From: Bacteroidales bacterium UBA4345
GTDB lineage: Bacteria > Bacteroidota > Bacteroidia > Bacteroidales > Paludibacteraceae
Direction of reading: 5' to 3'
Length of the DNA stretch: 64,000 bases
Assembly: GCA_002396385.1 (NCBI GenBank)
Contig: DGTD01000042.1
Span: 25,761 to 89,760 of the forward strand
Within the stretch, counting starts at the first letter, position 1. Every line of letters starts with the position of its first letter. Shown here in pieces: positions 26,796-36,787 of the stretch. The position numbers and the translations under genes are program-made. Under the pieces are notes generated by a model, which worked only from the letters and a program-made list of their open reading frames with translations, had not been told where the DNA came from and ran no database searches.

Positions 26796-29700
26796 ATGGG
26801 ATTGGGTACAGTGAAAAACACTATATGGGCTTTGGGAATCGCATGCTTCCTGACGCCAGGCGATGGTTTCGCCCAAAAAAGAATGAACTTCGACAATTTT
26901 ACGACTTCCGACGGATTGAGTTCGAACTTGGTCTATTCGCTTGCCGAAGATTCACTCGGACATGTTTGGGTGGGTACCGACTTTGGCTTGAACTGTTTCG
27001 ATGGAACGGTTTTCAAATCGTACCCAAAGAAACAGTATCCGCAGTTGTACCGAAACGATATCAGCCATTTGGCTTGTCTGCCGTCCGGCCATGTTATGAT
27101 GGGTGGGGGGAATGGTTTTCTTGCGGTTTATGACGGTAAAATTGACCGTTTTTCCGACGTGGCACCTGCCAATTACGACTCCTCTTACCAGAAGACGGTT
27201 ACTTCCTTCTGTCTGTCTCAAACCAGCGGCCGCTTTTTAGCCGCCACTTCGAATGGTATTTACGAATTCTCCCACAAGCAGTACCGTTTCCTCCCGCAAG
27301 GCCCTCTCTACAAGAATACCGAGCCTTTTTCGATTGATGCGATATCGTCCGACACAAGGGGGCGTTATTGGATTCTAACAGGCGGCAGCATGGTTGTTTA
27401 CAGGGAAGATGGGAAAGAGGTTTTCAACCAGCCCATCGGAAACGACGAGCAGCATGCCATCATCTCCAGCATTTATCCGGTTTCGCCGAGTCTTATGGTC
27501 GCCTACGGCTTGGCCGACCGTCTTTCCTTTTACAGCATAGCCGCCAATGGCGAGGTGGGCTTCAGCCACCATGTTCTGCTCCCGTTCCGTAATGTGCGTA
27601 ATTTCGTCCGCGCCAAGAACGGGTCGTTCTGGTTTATTACCGATGGCGATGGGCTGTGGATGTCGAAAGGGGTGCCTACGCAGATGTCCGACTTCCAGAA
27701 AGTTCTGCCTTATGGTGCAAACGAAGAGGCGTTCAGTAAACTGTATGCGGTTATGGTCGATCGTTCCGGCGACTTGTGGGTGGGGTCCCAGAATTCGGGT
27801 TTGTGGCGTTTGCGCCTCAACCATAACAACGGCATTTTCACCGCAACCGAGTTGGGTCTGGCCAACTGTATGGCTACCGGGTTTGCCGATTTGAAAGACG
27901 GACGTCACTTGGTGGCCAGCGATGGAATCGGCATTTTTTCTTATTCCGACCATAATCCGACTCCGTTCCTTTATGGACCCTCTAACGGCTTGACCAACAA
28001 AAATGTCACTTCTGTACTGAACGACGGGTTGGGACGCATCTGGGTGACGACCTGGGGGGGCGGCCTCTATTCTTCGCCTACCGATAACATCCATTTCACC
28101 AACATACCGTTTACCGGCATCAATTCGCCAAGGTCTAACCTCTTCAGTGTTGTCCGCCTGGTTAACGGAGACTACTGGGTGTGTGCCGGTGGCGACGGCA
28201 TCTATGTGCTGCACAACGGGCAGTGGAGTCTCAAGCTGTTGCAGCACCCCAACTATGGCGATGCCCCCGACCGCTGGCCTTACTTTGTGGTGGAAGCCAG
28301 TTCGTCGCTTCTGTGGATATTTACCTCTACGACCGTCTGGATCGACAACAATGGCGTGGTGGCCCCTATCAAGGTTCATTACCATGGCTCTTCAAAAGAC
28401 CAGATGATTTCTATTCACGACGCCTGTTTTGTACCAAATTACGGGATTTTGGCGGCTACCAACAACGGGTTGCTCCTGTTCAAGGCCGACGGCTCGGCCT
28501 ATTCGAAACTCAACTACTGCCCCAGCAGCTATTTTTCTTCTGTGCTTCTTGCTGCCGACGGTGCTGTTTGGGCTTCGGGCACCGAGGGTATTGTCAAAGT
28601 TGACCTGAAAGCGCAGAAGTGTGTTTCTTACCCCTTCGATTTTAGTTCGAAAGGGCAGAACTATTTCAAAACACGCTCGAAAATTGTCGATTCCAACGGA
28701 AGAATCTATTTCGGTAACCGCGACGGTTTCTTCAGTTTCAATCCGAACACTTCGGTCATGGATATGGGCGTGGGCCATGTGGGCATTTCAAGGCTGCTCA
28801 TTAACGGCGAGCCTGTCACTTTTGACTATGAGGACGCTGCTGACCCCAATTCCGAGGTATTGGCCTTTTATGGTAAACACGAGTGTGGAAACTGGAAAAC
28901 ATATGGCAATGGCGGTGAGCTTAATCTTGGTTATGGCGAGACCAACCTCGACATCCAGTTCGATGTGGTCGATTTTAACGAGTGTTCCAGCCGTCTCTTC
29001 TACCGCCTGAACGGACTTTACGACTCGTGGACCATGGTGCCTGCCGATAAGAATTTCAATTTCTCCTACATCCCGTCCGGGTCCTACACTTTGGAACTGG
29101 CTATGCAGAGTGGGTTGGGGGCTGACTATAAAACACTCTATTCGCTCTCTATTCTGGTGTCGCCACCGTGGTGGGCCACTTGGTGGTTCCGGTTGTTGCT
29201 GCTCGCTCTTGTTGTCGGCCTCGTTTACCGGCGCTACCGTAATGTTGTGCGTGAGAAGATTGTATTGCAGGAAAAGGTGAACGAGCGTACGCTCGACCTT
29301 AAGACTAAAAACCAGCTGATTGAGAAGCGTAACTCGGAATTGAACCGCGTACTCAGCTATAAAGACAGGCTGATTGCTGTGGTGGCGCACGATTTGAAGA
29401 ATCCGATGTTTGCCATTGTGGGGGCTTTGGAAGGTCTGCTGAGGAAGGATGCGTCGATGAACCCTGAGGAAAGGCAAAAGGTGGTTGGCGACGTGTTGGG
29501 CAGCGCCCGCACCTTACAGACCGAAATGAGCAAGTTGCTCGCGTGGGCTACCTCTAGCCAAGACGATATCGAATACCGGCCTTCCAATACCGATTTGGCG
29601 CAAATTATCGACAGCGATCTGGCGCTGTTGAAGGCAACCGCCGATGGAAAGGGGGTTAAGGTGCTTTCCGAGGTCAATGTGCGTAACTATTGCTACATCG

Positions 29701-30956
29701 ATGCCCGTATGGTCAGCACCGTCATCCGCAACGTGGTAAGCAACAGTATCAAGTTCACTCCTTCTGGAAAGGCTGTCTCGCTGAAAGCCTGGCAGGAACA
29801 TGACAGGGCGAAAATACAGATTTCTGACCAGGGCGTGGGTATGACGGCCGAAAAGATTAAGGAGCTGCAAACCGAGGGCAGACATACTTCTACCGAGGGT
29901 ACACAGGGTGAGAAAGGTACCGGTTTGGGTGTGGCCATTGTCCGTGACTATGTGCTGCAAAACAACGGTACGTTCAACATCGAGAGCACGCTGGGCGTGG
30001 GCACCACCACTACCATCACACTGCCGCTTACCGACGTTGAACTGGTTGAAAGCCAGTTGTCGCCTGTTAAGACTGTGCCCGATTTCGAGGTCGATACCGA
30101 ACTCATGTCTGGCAATACGGTTCTTGTGGTGGACGACGATCCGCTCATCTGCCAGAATATTAAGAATATGCTCGACGCCTATGTCAGTGTGTTGGTGGCC
30201 AACAACGGAAGGCAGGCGCTTGAGCTGATGGCACAGAATGCCATCGACATTGTGGTCAGCGATGTGGAAATGCCGGTAATGAATGGTATTGATATGAGTA
30301 TCGAGCTCTCGAAAAACGAGGCCCTCAACTATATCCCTATCCTGTTCCTTTCGGCCAAGAGTTCGGAGAGTGACAGGCTGCTTGGTCTGCTGACTGGCGC
30401 TATCGACTACATACCGAAGCCGTTCAGCCAGAACGAACTCCTCATTAAGTTGAACAACATCTTGTCGCTCCGTCAGAAACAACAGCAGCGTCTGTTGTCG
30501 GAACACATTGCGAACACCACCAGTGTGGGGGCTGACGATCATAGTGAAGCCGATGCTGATGTTGGGGACGATGCCCAGACTGCTGACCCAGTCGCTGAAG
30601 GTAGCCCTGTGGTAGATGGGCAGAAACAGGAGCAGATTAATCCGCTTTTGCGCGAAATGCTCGATGTCATCGAAAAACACTATACCGACAATACCTATTC
30701 GGTTGAGCGTTTGGCCGACGATATGTGTATGACTAAAATCACCCTCTACCGACGGGTGAAGACCCTCTCAGGGCAGACTCCGGTCGAACTGCTCAACGAA
30801 TTCCGGTTGCAGAAGGCTATGGCGTTGTTGAAAGAGGGTAACATACAGGTGGGCGATGTGGCCTTCCAGGTCGGTTTCTCCGACCCGGCCTATTTTACCC
30901 GCCGGTTCCGCCATTTCTTTAATTTCCCGCCAAGTGCTGTAAAACCAAACAAATAG
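26796..30956 (+). CDS. hybrid two-component system sensor/regulator (HTCS)
   Basis: A 1386-residue one-protein signalling chain typical of Bacteroidota. A signal peptide is followed by a two-bladed set of beta-propeller repeats (about 30-690; LAEDSLGHVWVGTDFGL and many GRIWVTTWGGGL-like units), a Y_Y_Y domain (about 705-785), one membrane helix (about 792-812), HisKA with phospho-His865 in VVAHDLKNP, a HATPase (NVVSNSIKFTPSG, GTGLGVAIV), a receiver domain with phospho-Asp1156 in VVSDVEMPVMNG, and a C-terminal AraC HTH (from about 1290). The periplasmic part usually binds an oligosaccharide; the GH30 gene starting 143 bp downstream is the probable target. Confidence 0.96.
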   Translation: MGLGTVKNTIWALGIACFLTPGDGFAQKRMNFDNFTTSDGLSSNLVYSLAEDSLGHVWVGTDFGLNCFDGTVFKSYPKKQYPQLYRNDISHLACLPSGHVMMGGGNGFLAVYDGKIDRFSDVAPANYDSSYQKTVTSFCLSQTSGRFLAATSNGIYEFSHKQYRFLPQGPLYKNTEPFSIDAISSDTRGRYWILTGGSMVVYREDGKEVFNQPIGNDEQHAIISSIYPVSPSLMVAYGLADRLSFYSIAANGEVGFSHHVLLPFRNVRNFVRAKNGSFWFITDGDGLWMSKGVPTQMSDFQKVLPYGANEEAFSKLYAVMVDRSGDLWVGSQNSGLWRLRLNHNNGIFTATELGLANCMATGFADLKDGRHLVASDGIGIFSYSDHNPTPFLYGPSNGLTNKNVTSVLNDGLGRIWVTTWGGGLYSSPTDNIHFTNIPFTGINSPRSNLFSVVRLVNGDYWVCAGGDGIYVLHNGQWSLKLLQHPNYGDAPDRWPYFVVEASSSLLWIFTSTTVWIDNNGVVAPIKVHYHGSSKDQMISIHDACFVPNYGILAATNNGLLLFKADGSAYSKLNYCPSSYFSSVLLAADGAVWASGTEGIVKVDLKAQKCVSYPFDFSSKGQNYFKTRSKIVDSNGRIYFGNRDGFFSFNPNTSVMDMGVGHVGISRLLINGEPVTFDYEDAADPNSEVLAFYGKHECGNWKTYGNGGELNLGYGETNLDIQFDVVDFNECSSRLFYRLNGLYDSWTMVPADKNFNFSYIPSGSYTLELAMQSGLGADYKTLYSLSILVSPPWWATWWFRLLLLALVVGLVYRRYRNVVREKIVLQEKVNERTLDLKTKNQLIEKRNSELNRVLSYKDRLIAVVAHDLKNPMFAIVGALEGLLRKDASMNPEERQKVVGDVLGSARTLQTEMSKLLAWATSSQDDIEYRPSNTDLAQIIDSDLALLKATADGKGVKVLSEVNVRNYCYIDARMVSTVIRNVVSNSIKFTPSGKAVSLKAWQEHDRAKIQISDQGVGMTAEKIKELQTEGRHTSTEGTQGEKGTGLGVAIVRDYVLQNNGTFNIESTLGVGTTTTITLPLTDVELVESQLSPVKTVPDFEVDTELMSGNTVLVVDDDPLICQNIKNMLDAYVSVLVANNGRQALELMAQNAIDIVVSDVEMPVMNGIDMSIELSKNEALNYIPILFLSAKSSESDRLLGLLTGAIDYIPKPFSQNELLIKLNNILSLRQKQQQRLLSEHIANTTSVGADDHSEADADVGDDAQTADPVAEGSPVVDGQKQEQINPLLREMLDVIEKHYTDNTYSVERLADDMCMTKITLYRRVKTLSGQTPVELLNEFRLQKAMALLKEGNIQVGDVAFQVGFSDPAYFTRRFRHFFNFPPSAVKPNK

Positions 30957-31099
30957 GCGTATTTGGAAAAATATTTCACTATTGGTTGAAAAAAATGTAC
31001 AATTCTTCTGAAAGTTTATTATATTTGAGGCAGTTACCCCAATTAGTGCTTTTGAGGGTAAGTTTGTTGATTGTCTAGTAACACTAAGATTTGAGCTAC

Positions 31100-33802
31100 A
31101 TGAACCGTTTTGCTGACATATTGAGAAATAGGTTGCTGCTGTGTCTGCCCTTGGCGGCAGTTGTGGCGGACAACGCTTTTGGCGCCACGGTGAGTGTCTA
31201 TCCCGATAAGGTCGGTCAAACCGTAGGCGGTATTGGCGGCGGTATTGTTTATTATCAAGACTGGTTGACCAATCATCCGAACCGTGAGGCTGTTTACGAT
31301 ACTTTGTTTAACGGCTTGGGCATTTCGTGCCTGCGCATGGGCAACTGGGCTGTTGAAGACAATGCCGACGATAACCTTATCGCTTCCAACGACGCCATTA
31401 TTTATAAAGCCGCCAAAGAGTATTGTGGCGACAAATTACCCGTTTTAATGACTTCCTGGTCGGCTCCGGCCTATCTGAAGGCGAACAACAGCCGTCACGG
31501 CTCTAACAACTGGGCCAAAGGTACGCTCAAGAAGGAGAACGGACAGTTTGTATACGACAAGTACGGGCAGTGGTGGGCCGAATCGCTGGGCCGTTACCAC
31601 AAACTTGGTGTGTTCCCCGACTTTATCTCCATTCAGAACGAGCCCGACTGTGACCAGCCCGATTACGACTGCATGGTGCTGAACCCTACCGAAACGTACG
31701 ACGTGGCCGGCTATGGAAAGGCGTTGTCGGCGGTCAGCGCGCAGGTCCGGAAAATGCCGAATGCTCCGAAGATGATCGGTGCCGACAACATCGGCATCGG
31801 ATGGAACCAGACACAAGACTATGTGAACAACCTCGACAGGAAGTTGCTCGACGGATACTCTTTCCACTACTACCACAGTGGCAAGAACGACCATTCCGAC
31901 CGCTACAGCTATCCGAACGATTTCATCGAGTCGATGAAGGGGCTGGCTAACGATCTTAAGGACAAACCCATGTTTATGACCGAGAATTCGGCTTTACGCG
32001 AGTCTGTTCCGATGGATGCCGTTTATACCGCCTGGTTTATTGCGAATGCTTTCAACATCAACAGGGTCCAATACTATTTCCACTGGAACCTCATTTGGGG
32101 CGATGGTGGCGAAACCTGCATCAATCTGCAGAAGTGGGACTCTACCTATAAGCAGCCATGGAATGGCGGTTTCCGTACACAACCGACCTATCACGGGCTG
32201 AGGCATTTCTCGAAGTTTGTCCGCCCGGGTATGCAGTTGATCGACACGTGGGCGTCGTCCAACCAGATGACGACCTGCGGTTTCAAGGCGGCCGACGGCT
32301 CTGCCTATACGCTCATATTCATCAACCAGGGCAATACCGAGCAGACTGTTTCGCACGACCTGCCGGTCAACGATGTCAATTTCGATTCGAGAGTGGTGCT
32401 GACGGCTGCCGATAAGGATATCTACAGTCAGGATTTGGGTGCCTACCAGGGTTCGGTCACCATGCCGGCCCACAGTGTGGTCACCATCGTATACGAGAAA
32501 GCGCATGCCAATGTGTCGCCTTATGTTTTCAAGTTCGACCCTGCTACAAACAACGGTCATTGGACCAATCCGGCTAACTGGAATACGGGTTGCAAGCCTT
32601 GGCCTACCGACTCGCTTGTCCTTTTCGACGGCGAATGCAAGCTCAGCAAGTTCAACCATAAGGCCCCTATTGTGGTGCTGAACAGCGCGCTGTTCAGTCT
32701 GCTTGGCGACGTCTCTGTCGACAGCACTATACACATGCACGGCGGTGCCTTGAAACTGCACACCGACAGTACCAGTTACGCCCTGCGCGGCAGTGGCATC
32801 TCGGTCGAACAGCCGTCTACCGTTATTGTTGCCGACAAGGGTAGCAGTCTATACTTGTACGACGAGTTGTACGGCTCGGCTTCGTTAAACAAGGTGGGTG
32901 GTGGTGTGCTCGACCTCTACACAACCAACCGCGACTTCTCGGGCACCTGGTATGCCCGCGACGGAATCATTGTAGCCAATGCTGCCGATGCACTCGGTTC
33001 GGGCAATGTGGAAGTGGCCGGTGCCGGACTGTTGCAGGTCAACTTCCCGTGTGCCCTGAACAACCTGCGTTTGGAACACGACTCCACACTTCTGTTGAAC
33101 GACACGCTTAGCGTTGTTAACGCATATTTCGATGAAATGACCATTCCGAACGGAAAATACACCAAGGAAGACTTCCCGAACTATATCATGGGCGACGGTG
33201 TGCTGGTGGTTGAGCATCCTTATCCGGTGCTGTTCAAACAAGATGGTGGCGACAGCGTGCAGGTGGTCGGCATCGATTCGGCTATTGTGTCCATTTCTTA
33301 CACGTGGGAGAATGCCGAAACTGTCGATGTTGATTGGAATCCGCACCAGCCAGACGGCATCAATGTCGAGATAGCCGAGTGGAACAAGACGGTGTCGTTC
33401 GATGGGAAGCCGACTGAGGTGGGCGAGTTCGTTTACCACATAGCTACCGTCAGCATCGAAGACAGCATCTTCGTTAAAACGGGTATGATTAAGGTGCTCG
33501 ATTCGCTTGTCTCCCACACCAGTGTCCGCTTGGCGGCTGTCACTGGGTTGGCGGCGAAAGTGGTGCCTGCGTCGGTTAATTGCGGTGAAACGGCCCATTT
33601 GTTGCTAACTGCCCCAGCGGTTGCCAGAGCCCGTGTGGCTGTTTTAAGCGCCTCAGGTCTAAAGATGGCGGAATTTGATGCTGATATCGTCGGCGGTGCC
33701 AATCGTGTCGTGTTGCCGCTTAGCGGCCTCTCAGCGGGTGTTTATCTGGTGAAGGTCTGCGTGGCTGACGAGGTTCAAGTATTAAAAGTTCAGATTAAGT
33801 AA
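31100..33802 (+). CDS. secreted GH30-family glycosidase with type 9 sorting domain
   Basis: A 900-residue protein starting at ATG 31100 (frame open from TTG 31091) with a signal peptide. Residues about 30-450 form a GH30 (clan A) TIM barrel plus beta domain: VGGIGGG, the acid/base Glu181 in FISIQNEPD and the nucleophile Glu295 in FMTENS. GH30 enzymes cleave beta-glucan, glucuronoxylan or glucosylceramide; the subfamily is not certain. A middle region (about 470-690) looks like beta-helix/passenger repeats (TNPANWNTG, GGALKLHTDS). The last 75 residues (ARVAVLSASGLKMAEF ... LSGLSAGVYLVKV) are a type 9 secretion sorting domain. A TATATTTG -7 box is at 31020-31027. Confidence 0.88.
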   Translation: MNRFADILRNRLLLCLPLAAVVADNAFGATVSVYPDKVGQTVGGIGGGIVYYQDWLTNHPNREAVYDTLFNGLGISCLRMGNWAVEDNADDNLIASNDAIIYKAAKEYCGDKLPVLMTSWSAPAYLKANNSRHGSNNWAKGTLKKENGQFVYDKYGQWWAESLGRYHKLGVFPDFISIQNEPDCDQPDYDCMVLNPTETYDVAGYGKALSAVSAQVRKMPNAPKMIGADNIGIGWNQTQDYVNNLDRKLLDGYSFHYYHSGKNDHSDRYSYPNDFIESMKGLANDLKDKPMFMTENSALRESVPMDAVYTAWFIANAFNINRVQYYFHWNLIWGDGGETCINLQKWDSTYKQPWNGGFRTQPTYHGLRHFSKFVRPGMQLIDTWASSNQMTTCGFKAADGSAYTLIFINQGNTEQTVSHDLPVNDVNFDSRVVLTAADKDIYSQDLGAYQGSVTMPAHSVVTIVYEKAHANVSPYVFKFDPATNNGHWTNPANWNTGCKPWPTDSLVLFDGECKLSKFNHKAPIVVLNSALFSLLGDVSVDSTIHMHGGALKLHTDSTSYALRGSGISVEQPSTVIVADKGSSLYLYDELYGSASLNKVGGGVLDLYTTNRDFSGTWYARDGIIVANAADALGSGNVEVAGAGLLQVNFPCALNNLRLEHDSTLLLNDTLSVVNAYFDEMTIPNGKYTKEDFPNYIMGDGVLVVEHPYPVLFKQDGGDSVQVVGIDSAIVSISYTWENAETVDVDWNPHQPDGINVEIAEWNKTVSFDGKPTEVGEFVYHIATVSIEDSIFVKTGMIKVLDSLVSHTSVRLAAVTGLAAKVVPASVNCGETAHLLLTAPAVARARVAVLSASGLKMAEFDADIVGGANRVVLPLSGLSAGVYLVKVCVADEVQVLKVQIK

Positions 33803-33830
33803 ATACGTTTTAATGTAGGGTTACACACTA

Positions 33831-33872
33831 GCAGGTGGTTACCAGTATCTTTGGGTACCACCTGCTTTTTTT
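33831..33872 (+). terminator. terminator of the GH30 gene
   Basis: Perfect 9-bp stem GCAGGTGGT / ACCACCTGC with a 17-base loop, followed by seven T. Confidence 0.88.
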
Positions 33873-33904
33873 GTGCCTTGTCCGTTTCGCCTTAAAGCTT
33901 TAGT

Positions 33905-34830
33905 TCCGCCAAGTCAGTTAGGCTGGAAGCCTATACCTCGGTTAGCCAACGGTCTCCCCAGCGTAAAGTACCAGTTTGGAGTGTGCCATCGGTCTTCCAG
34001 TTTGTAAACCCATCAAGTCCGTTAGGCTGGAAGCCTATACCTCGATAACCGGGGTCTTCAGCCCTCGGTATATGTAGCTCCCGGACCTCTGCCTGGAAGG
34101 CAGTACCTCGTAGTCTAGCCATTAGCGCCGTGCCCCAAGGTACAGCCCTCCAGGCTGCCTAGTAGCCGCCAGTTCTCCGTGGGCTGCACCCACGGTTACA
34201 AAAAGTACAGCCCTCCAGGCTGTGCGGCTACGTGGATTTGTGTCAGTCCATGCCAGTCGTTCAGGCTGTAAGCCTGTATCTCGATAACCGGGGGCTTCAG
34301 CCCTCGGTAGGTACCTCCCCCGTCCTCTGCCTGGAAGGCAGTACCTCTCAGTCTTTCCATCAGCGCCGTTCCCCAAGGTACAGCCCTCCAGGCTGCCTAG
34401 TAGCCGCCAGCTCTCCGTGGGCTGCACCCACGGTTACAAAAGTACAGCCCTCCAGGCTGTGCGGCTACATGTAGCCGTGTTAGCCTATGCAAGTTAGGCT
34501 GTAAGCCTGTATCTCGATAACCGGGGGCTTCAGCCCTCGGTATATGCCATCCCGAACCTCTGCCTGGAAGGCAGTACCTCGTAGCCTAGCCATCAGCGCC
34601 GTGCCCAAGGTACAGCCCTCCAGGCTGCCTAGTAGCCGCCAGCTCTCCGTGGGTTGCACCCACGGTTACAAAAAGTACAGCCTTCCAGGCTGTGCGGCTA
34701 CATGTAGCCGTGTTAGCTTATACAAGTCCGTTAGGCAGCAGGCCTATACCTCGATAACCGGGGGCTTCAGCCCTCGGTATATGCAGCTCCCGACCTCTGC
34801 CTGGAAGGCAGTACCTCGCAACCACTAATT
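33905..34830. repeat. left hairpin-rich repeat array beside the type I locus
   Basis: GC-rich tandem array with a unit of about 232-238 bp (AAGGTACAGCC landmark at 34137, 34375 and 34607). Each unit is a chain of short inverted repeats: AGCC(C/T)TCCAGGCT twice, CCGTGGGCTGCACCCACGG, CTGCCTGGAAGGCAG, GGCTGTAAGCC or CAGGCTGGAAGCCTG, and CCGGGGGCTTCAGCCC with its mirror. Open frames across it change register and are not credible genes. Related units recur to the right of hsdR. Confidence 0.88.
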
Positions 34831-35011
34831 GTGTAGCAGGAGACCTATCCATCGGGAAACAGCGGGCCCGCCTCCGCTCGATTTTGGGCCCCTCCGCCCA
34901 CTTTTTCTCCCCCTTCCGCCTTGCCGAAAGGGCTTTTTTTGCTAAATTTATCGTTTTGGCACAGTCCGTTTGGACGGACTAGTCTACTTTTTGTATAACA
35001 TGTGATTTTAT
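34831..35011. other. leader region of the type I restriction locus
   Basis: Short non-repetitive stretch ahead of hsdM. It has a C-rich tract, a T-run after CCGAAAGGGC, and a perfect hairpin AGTCCGT TTGG ACGGACT (34963-34980) close to the hsdM start. No clear promoter consensus was recognised. Confidence 0.45.
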
Positions 35012-36511
35012 ATGATAACCGGAGAAATTAAAAACCGAATCGACAAAATTTGGGACACGTTCTGGACGGGAGGCATCACCAACTCGCTCACCGTGCTCGA
35101 ACAGATGACCTACCTCTTCTTTATGAAGATGCTGGACGATGCCCAGCTGAAGAAGGAGGCCAACGCTATGACTTTGGGCGTTGCCAAAATTAAGGATCCC
35201 GTCTTCAAGGAGGGCAACTGGCTGAACCCCGACACCCAGAAGGAAATACCGTACGAGAAACTGCGCTGGCACTTTTTCAAGAACGAGGAAAGCGCCCGTA
35301 TGTTCGATATTGTCCGCAACGATGCCTTCTCCTTTATCAAGAACATGAACACTGGTGCCGAGTCGGCCTACAGCCGTTTTATGAAAGATGCCGTCTTCTT
35401 GTTGCAGAGCCCGAAAACCCTGCAGCAACTGGTCGACGACATCGATTCCATCGATATGAACAACCGCGACACCATGGGCGACGTCTACGAGTATATGCTC
35501 GGTAAAATGGCGGCCAGTGGCAACAACGGCCAGTTCAGAACGCCGCGCCACATCATCCGCATGATTGTGGAGCTGATGCGCCCTAGCCTGAAGGATGTGA
35601 TGTGCGACCCTGCCATGGGTAGCGCCGGCTTCGTGGTAGAAACGGCCAAATATATTAAAGAGGTCTACGGCTCTGACCTGATGAAGAAAGAGAACGCCGA
35701 ACATTACCGCAACGGTATGTTCAGCGGTTTCGATACCGACACCACCATGCTGCGCATAGGTGCCATGAACCTGATGCTGCACGGAGTGGACAACCCCAAC
35801 GTGAAGTGGCAGAACTCGCTCTCGGCCGACAATACCGAGTCGGTCAGCTACTCGCTCATATTGGCCAATCCGCCGTTTGCGGGCAGTGTCGACAAGACCG
35901 ACATCGCCAGCTCGCTCACCGCCATAGCCAGTACCACCAAAACCGAGTTGCTGTTCCTCAGCCTGTTTGTGCGTATGCTGCAGTTGGGCGGCCGTTGTGC
36001 CAGCATTGTGCCCGACGGCGTTTTGTTCGGCGGTTCCACCGCCCACAAGGCCATCCGCCAGGAGATTGTCGACCACCAGCGCCTGCAGGCGGTCATCTCC
36101 ATGCCGAGCGGCGTGTTCCAGCCCTATTCGGGCGTTTCCACCGCCATTTTGGTTTTCACGAAGACCGACAACGGCGGTACCGACCATGTCTGGTTCTACG
36201 ACATGACGGCCGACGGTTTCAGCCTCGACCAGAAGCGCACCGAGGTGAAGGAAAACGACATCCCCGACGTGGTGGCCCGCTTCCACAACCCCGACGGCGA
36301 GAAAGCCCGCACCCGCAAAGACAAATCGTTTCTGGTGCCGGTGGAGGAAATCCGCCAGAACGGCTACGACCTCTCCATCAACAAGTACAAGGAGGTTGAG
36401 CGCGAAGAAGTGCACTACGAGGCGCCCGAGGTCATTTTTGGCGAGATTGAGGGGCTGGTCGGCAACATTCAGTCTGCTTTGGCCGATTTCAAGGAAAAAT
36501 ACTTGGGCTAA
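35012..36511 (+). CDS. hsdM: type I restriction-modification methyltransferase subunit
   Basis: A 499-residue N6-adenine methyltransferase subunit that, with HsdS, methylates the recognition site. N-terminal helical domain (ITGEIKNRIDKIWDTFWTGGI), then GQFRTPRHIIRMIVELM, the SAM-binding CDPAMGSAGF (about 199-208) and the catalytic NPPF (about 285). A C-terminal helical tail contacts HsdS. The coding sequence is GC-rich, unlike the hsdS and ATPase genes that follow. A 22-bp palindrome begins 1 bp after the stop. Confidence 0.96.
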   Translation: MITGEIKNRIDKIWDTFWTGGITNSLTVLEQMTYLFFMKMLDDAQLKKEANAMTLGVAKIKDPVFKEGNWLNPDTQKEIPYEKLRWHFFKNEESARMFDIVRNDAFSFIKNMNTGAESAYSRFMKDAVFLLQSPKTLQQLVDDIDSIDMNNRDTMGDVYEYMLGKMAASGNNGQFRTPRHIIRMIVELMRPSLKDVMCDPAMGSAGFVVETAKYIKEVYGSDLMKKENAEHYRNGMFSGFDTDTTMLRIGAMNLMLHGVDNPNVKWQNSLSADNTESVSYSLILANPPFAGSVDKTDIASSLTAIASTTKTELLFLSLFVRMLQLGGRCASIVPDGVLFGGSTAHKAIRQEIVDHQRLQAVISMPSGVFQPYSGVSTAILVFTKTDNGGTDHVWFYDMTADGFSLDQKRTEVKENDIPDVVARFHNPDGEKARTRKDKSFLVPVEEIRQNGYDLSINKYKEVEREEVHYEAPEVIFGEIEGLVGNIQSALADFKEKYLG

Positions 36512-36512
36512 G

Positions 36513-36534
36513 TTCGGCAGACGCGTCTGCCGAA
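36513..36534. repeat. 22-bp perfect palindrome after hsdM
   Basis: Half-site TTCGGCAGACG followed by its exact reverse complement. A slightly altered copy (CCGGCAGATACGTCTGCCG) lies at 36687-36705 inside the next small ORF, where it encodes PADTSAE. Confidence 0.85.
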
Positions 36535-36564
36535 TTATAGATAACTGACATTTAGTTGATTATA

Positions 36565-36591
36565 AAAACGTTCGCCATTGGCGAACGTTTT
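36565..36591. terminator. hairpin between hsdM and the small ORF
   Basis: Perfect 13-bp arms AAAACGTTCGCCA / TGGCGAACGTTTT separated by one base. The T-run is short, so it may act as a partial terminator or mRNA-processing/stability element that sets the HsdM to HsdS/HsdR ratio. Confidence 0.6.
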
Positions 36592-36604
36592 AAAACCGCA
36601 ATTC

Positions 36605-36787
36605 ATGAACGAGCAAAACCACATAAACGATGCCGTAGGCTTGATAAAGACCGTCATTCTGCAAAGCCAGGCTGCGTTTGCTAATCCGGCAGATACGTCT
36701 GCCGAATTTCTAAAAGATGTTGACTGTGAAATAACTACGCTTCATCCACTCTTACAAAACGTATCGGGAAAGGAGGACAATGTATGA
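36605..36787 (+). CDS. small ORF between hsdM and hsdS
   Basis: 60 residues from ATG 36605 (frame open from TTG 36578): mostly alpha-helical and polar, beginning MNEQNHINDAVGLIKTVILQ. Its TGA overlaps the hsdS ATG (ATGA), which suggests translational coupling and that the ORF is really translated. No family was recognised. It contains the second copy of the GGCAGA...TCTGCC palindrome. Possible roles are a coupling leader for hsdS or a small regulator. Confidence 0.55.
   Translation: MNEQNHINDAVGLIKTVILQSQAAFANPADTSAEFLKDVDCEITTLHPLLQNVSGKEDNV

Noticed and set aside
34122..34828. open frames in the left repeat array
   Set aside because: They are by-products of GC-rich hairpin repeats; registers change from unit to unit and no start context is present. 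The same applies at 43302-44452.
34979..36415. 478-codon minus-strand frame
   Set aside because: Antisense shadow of hsdM, which has full catalytic motifs; long only because of GC-rich codons.
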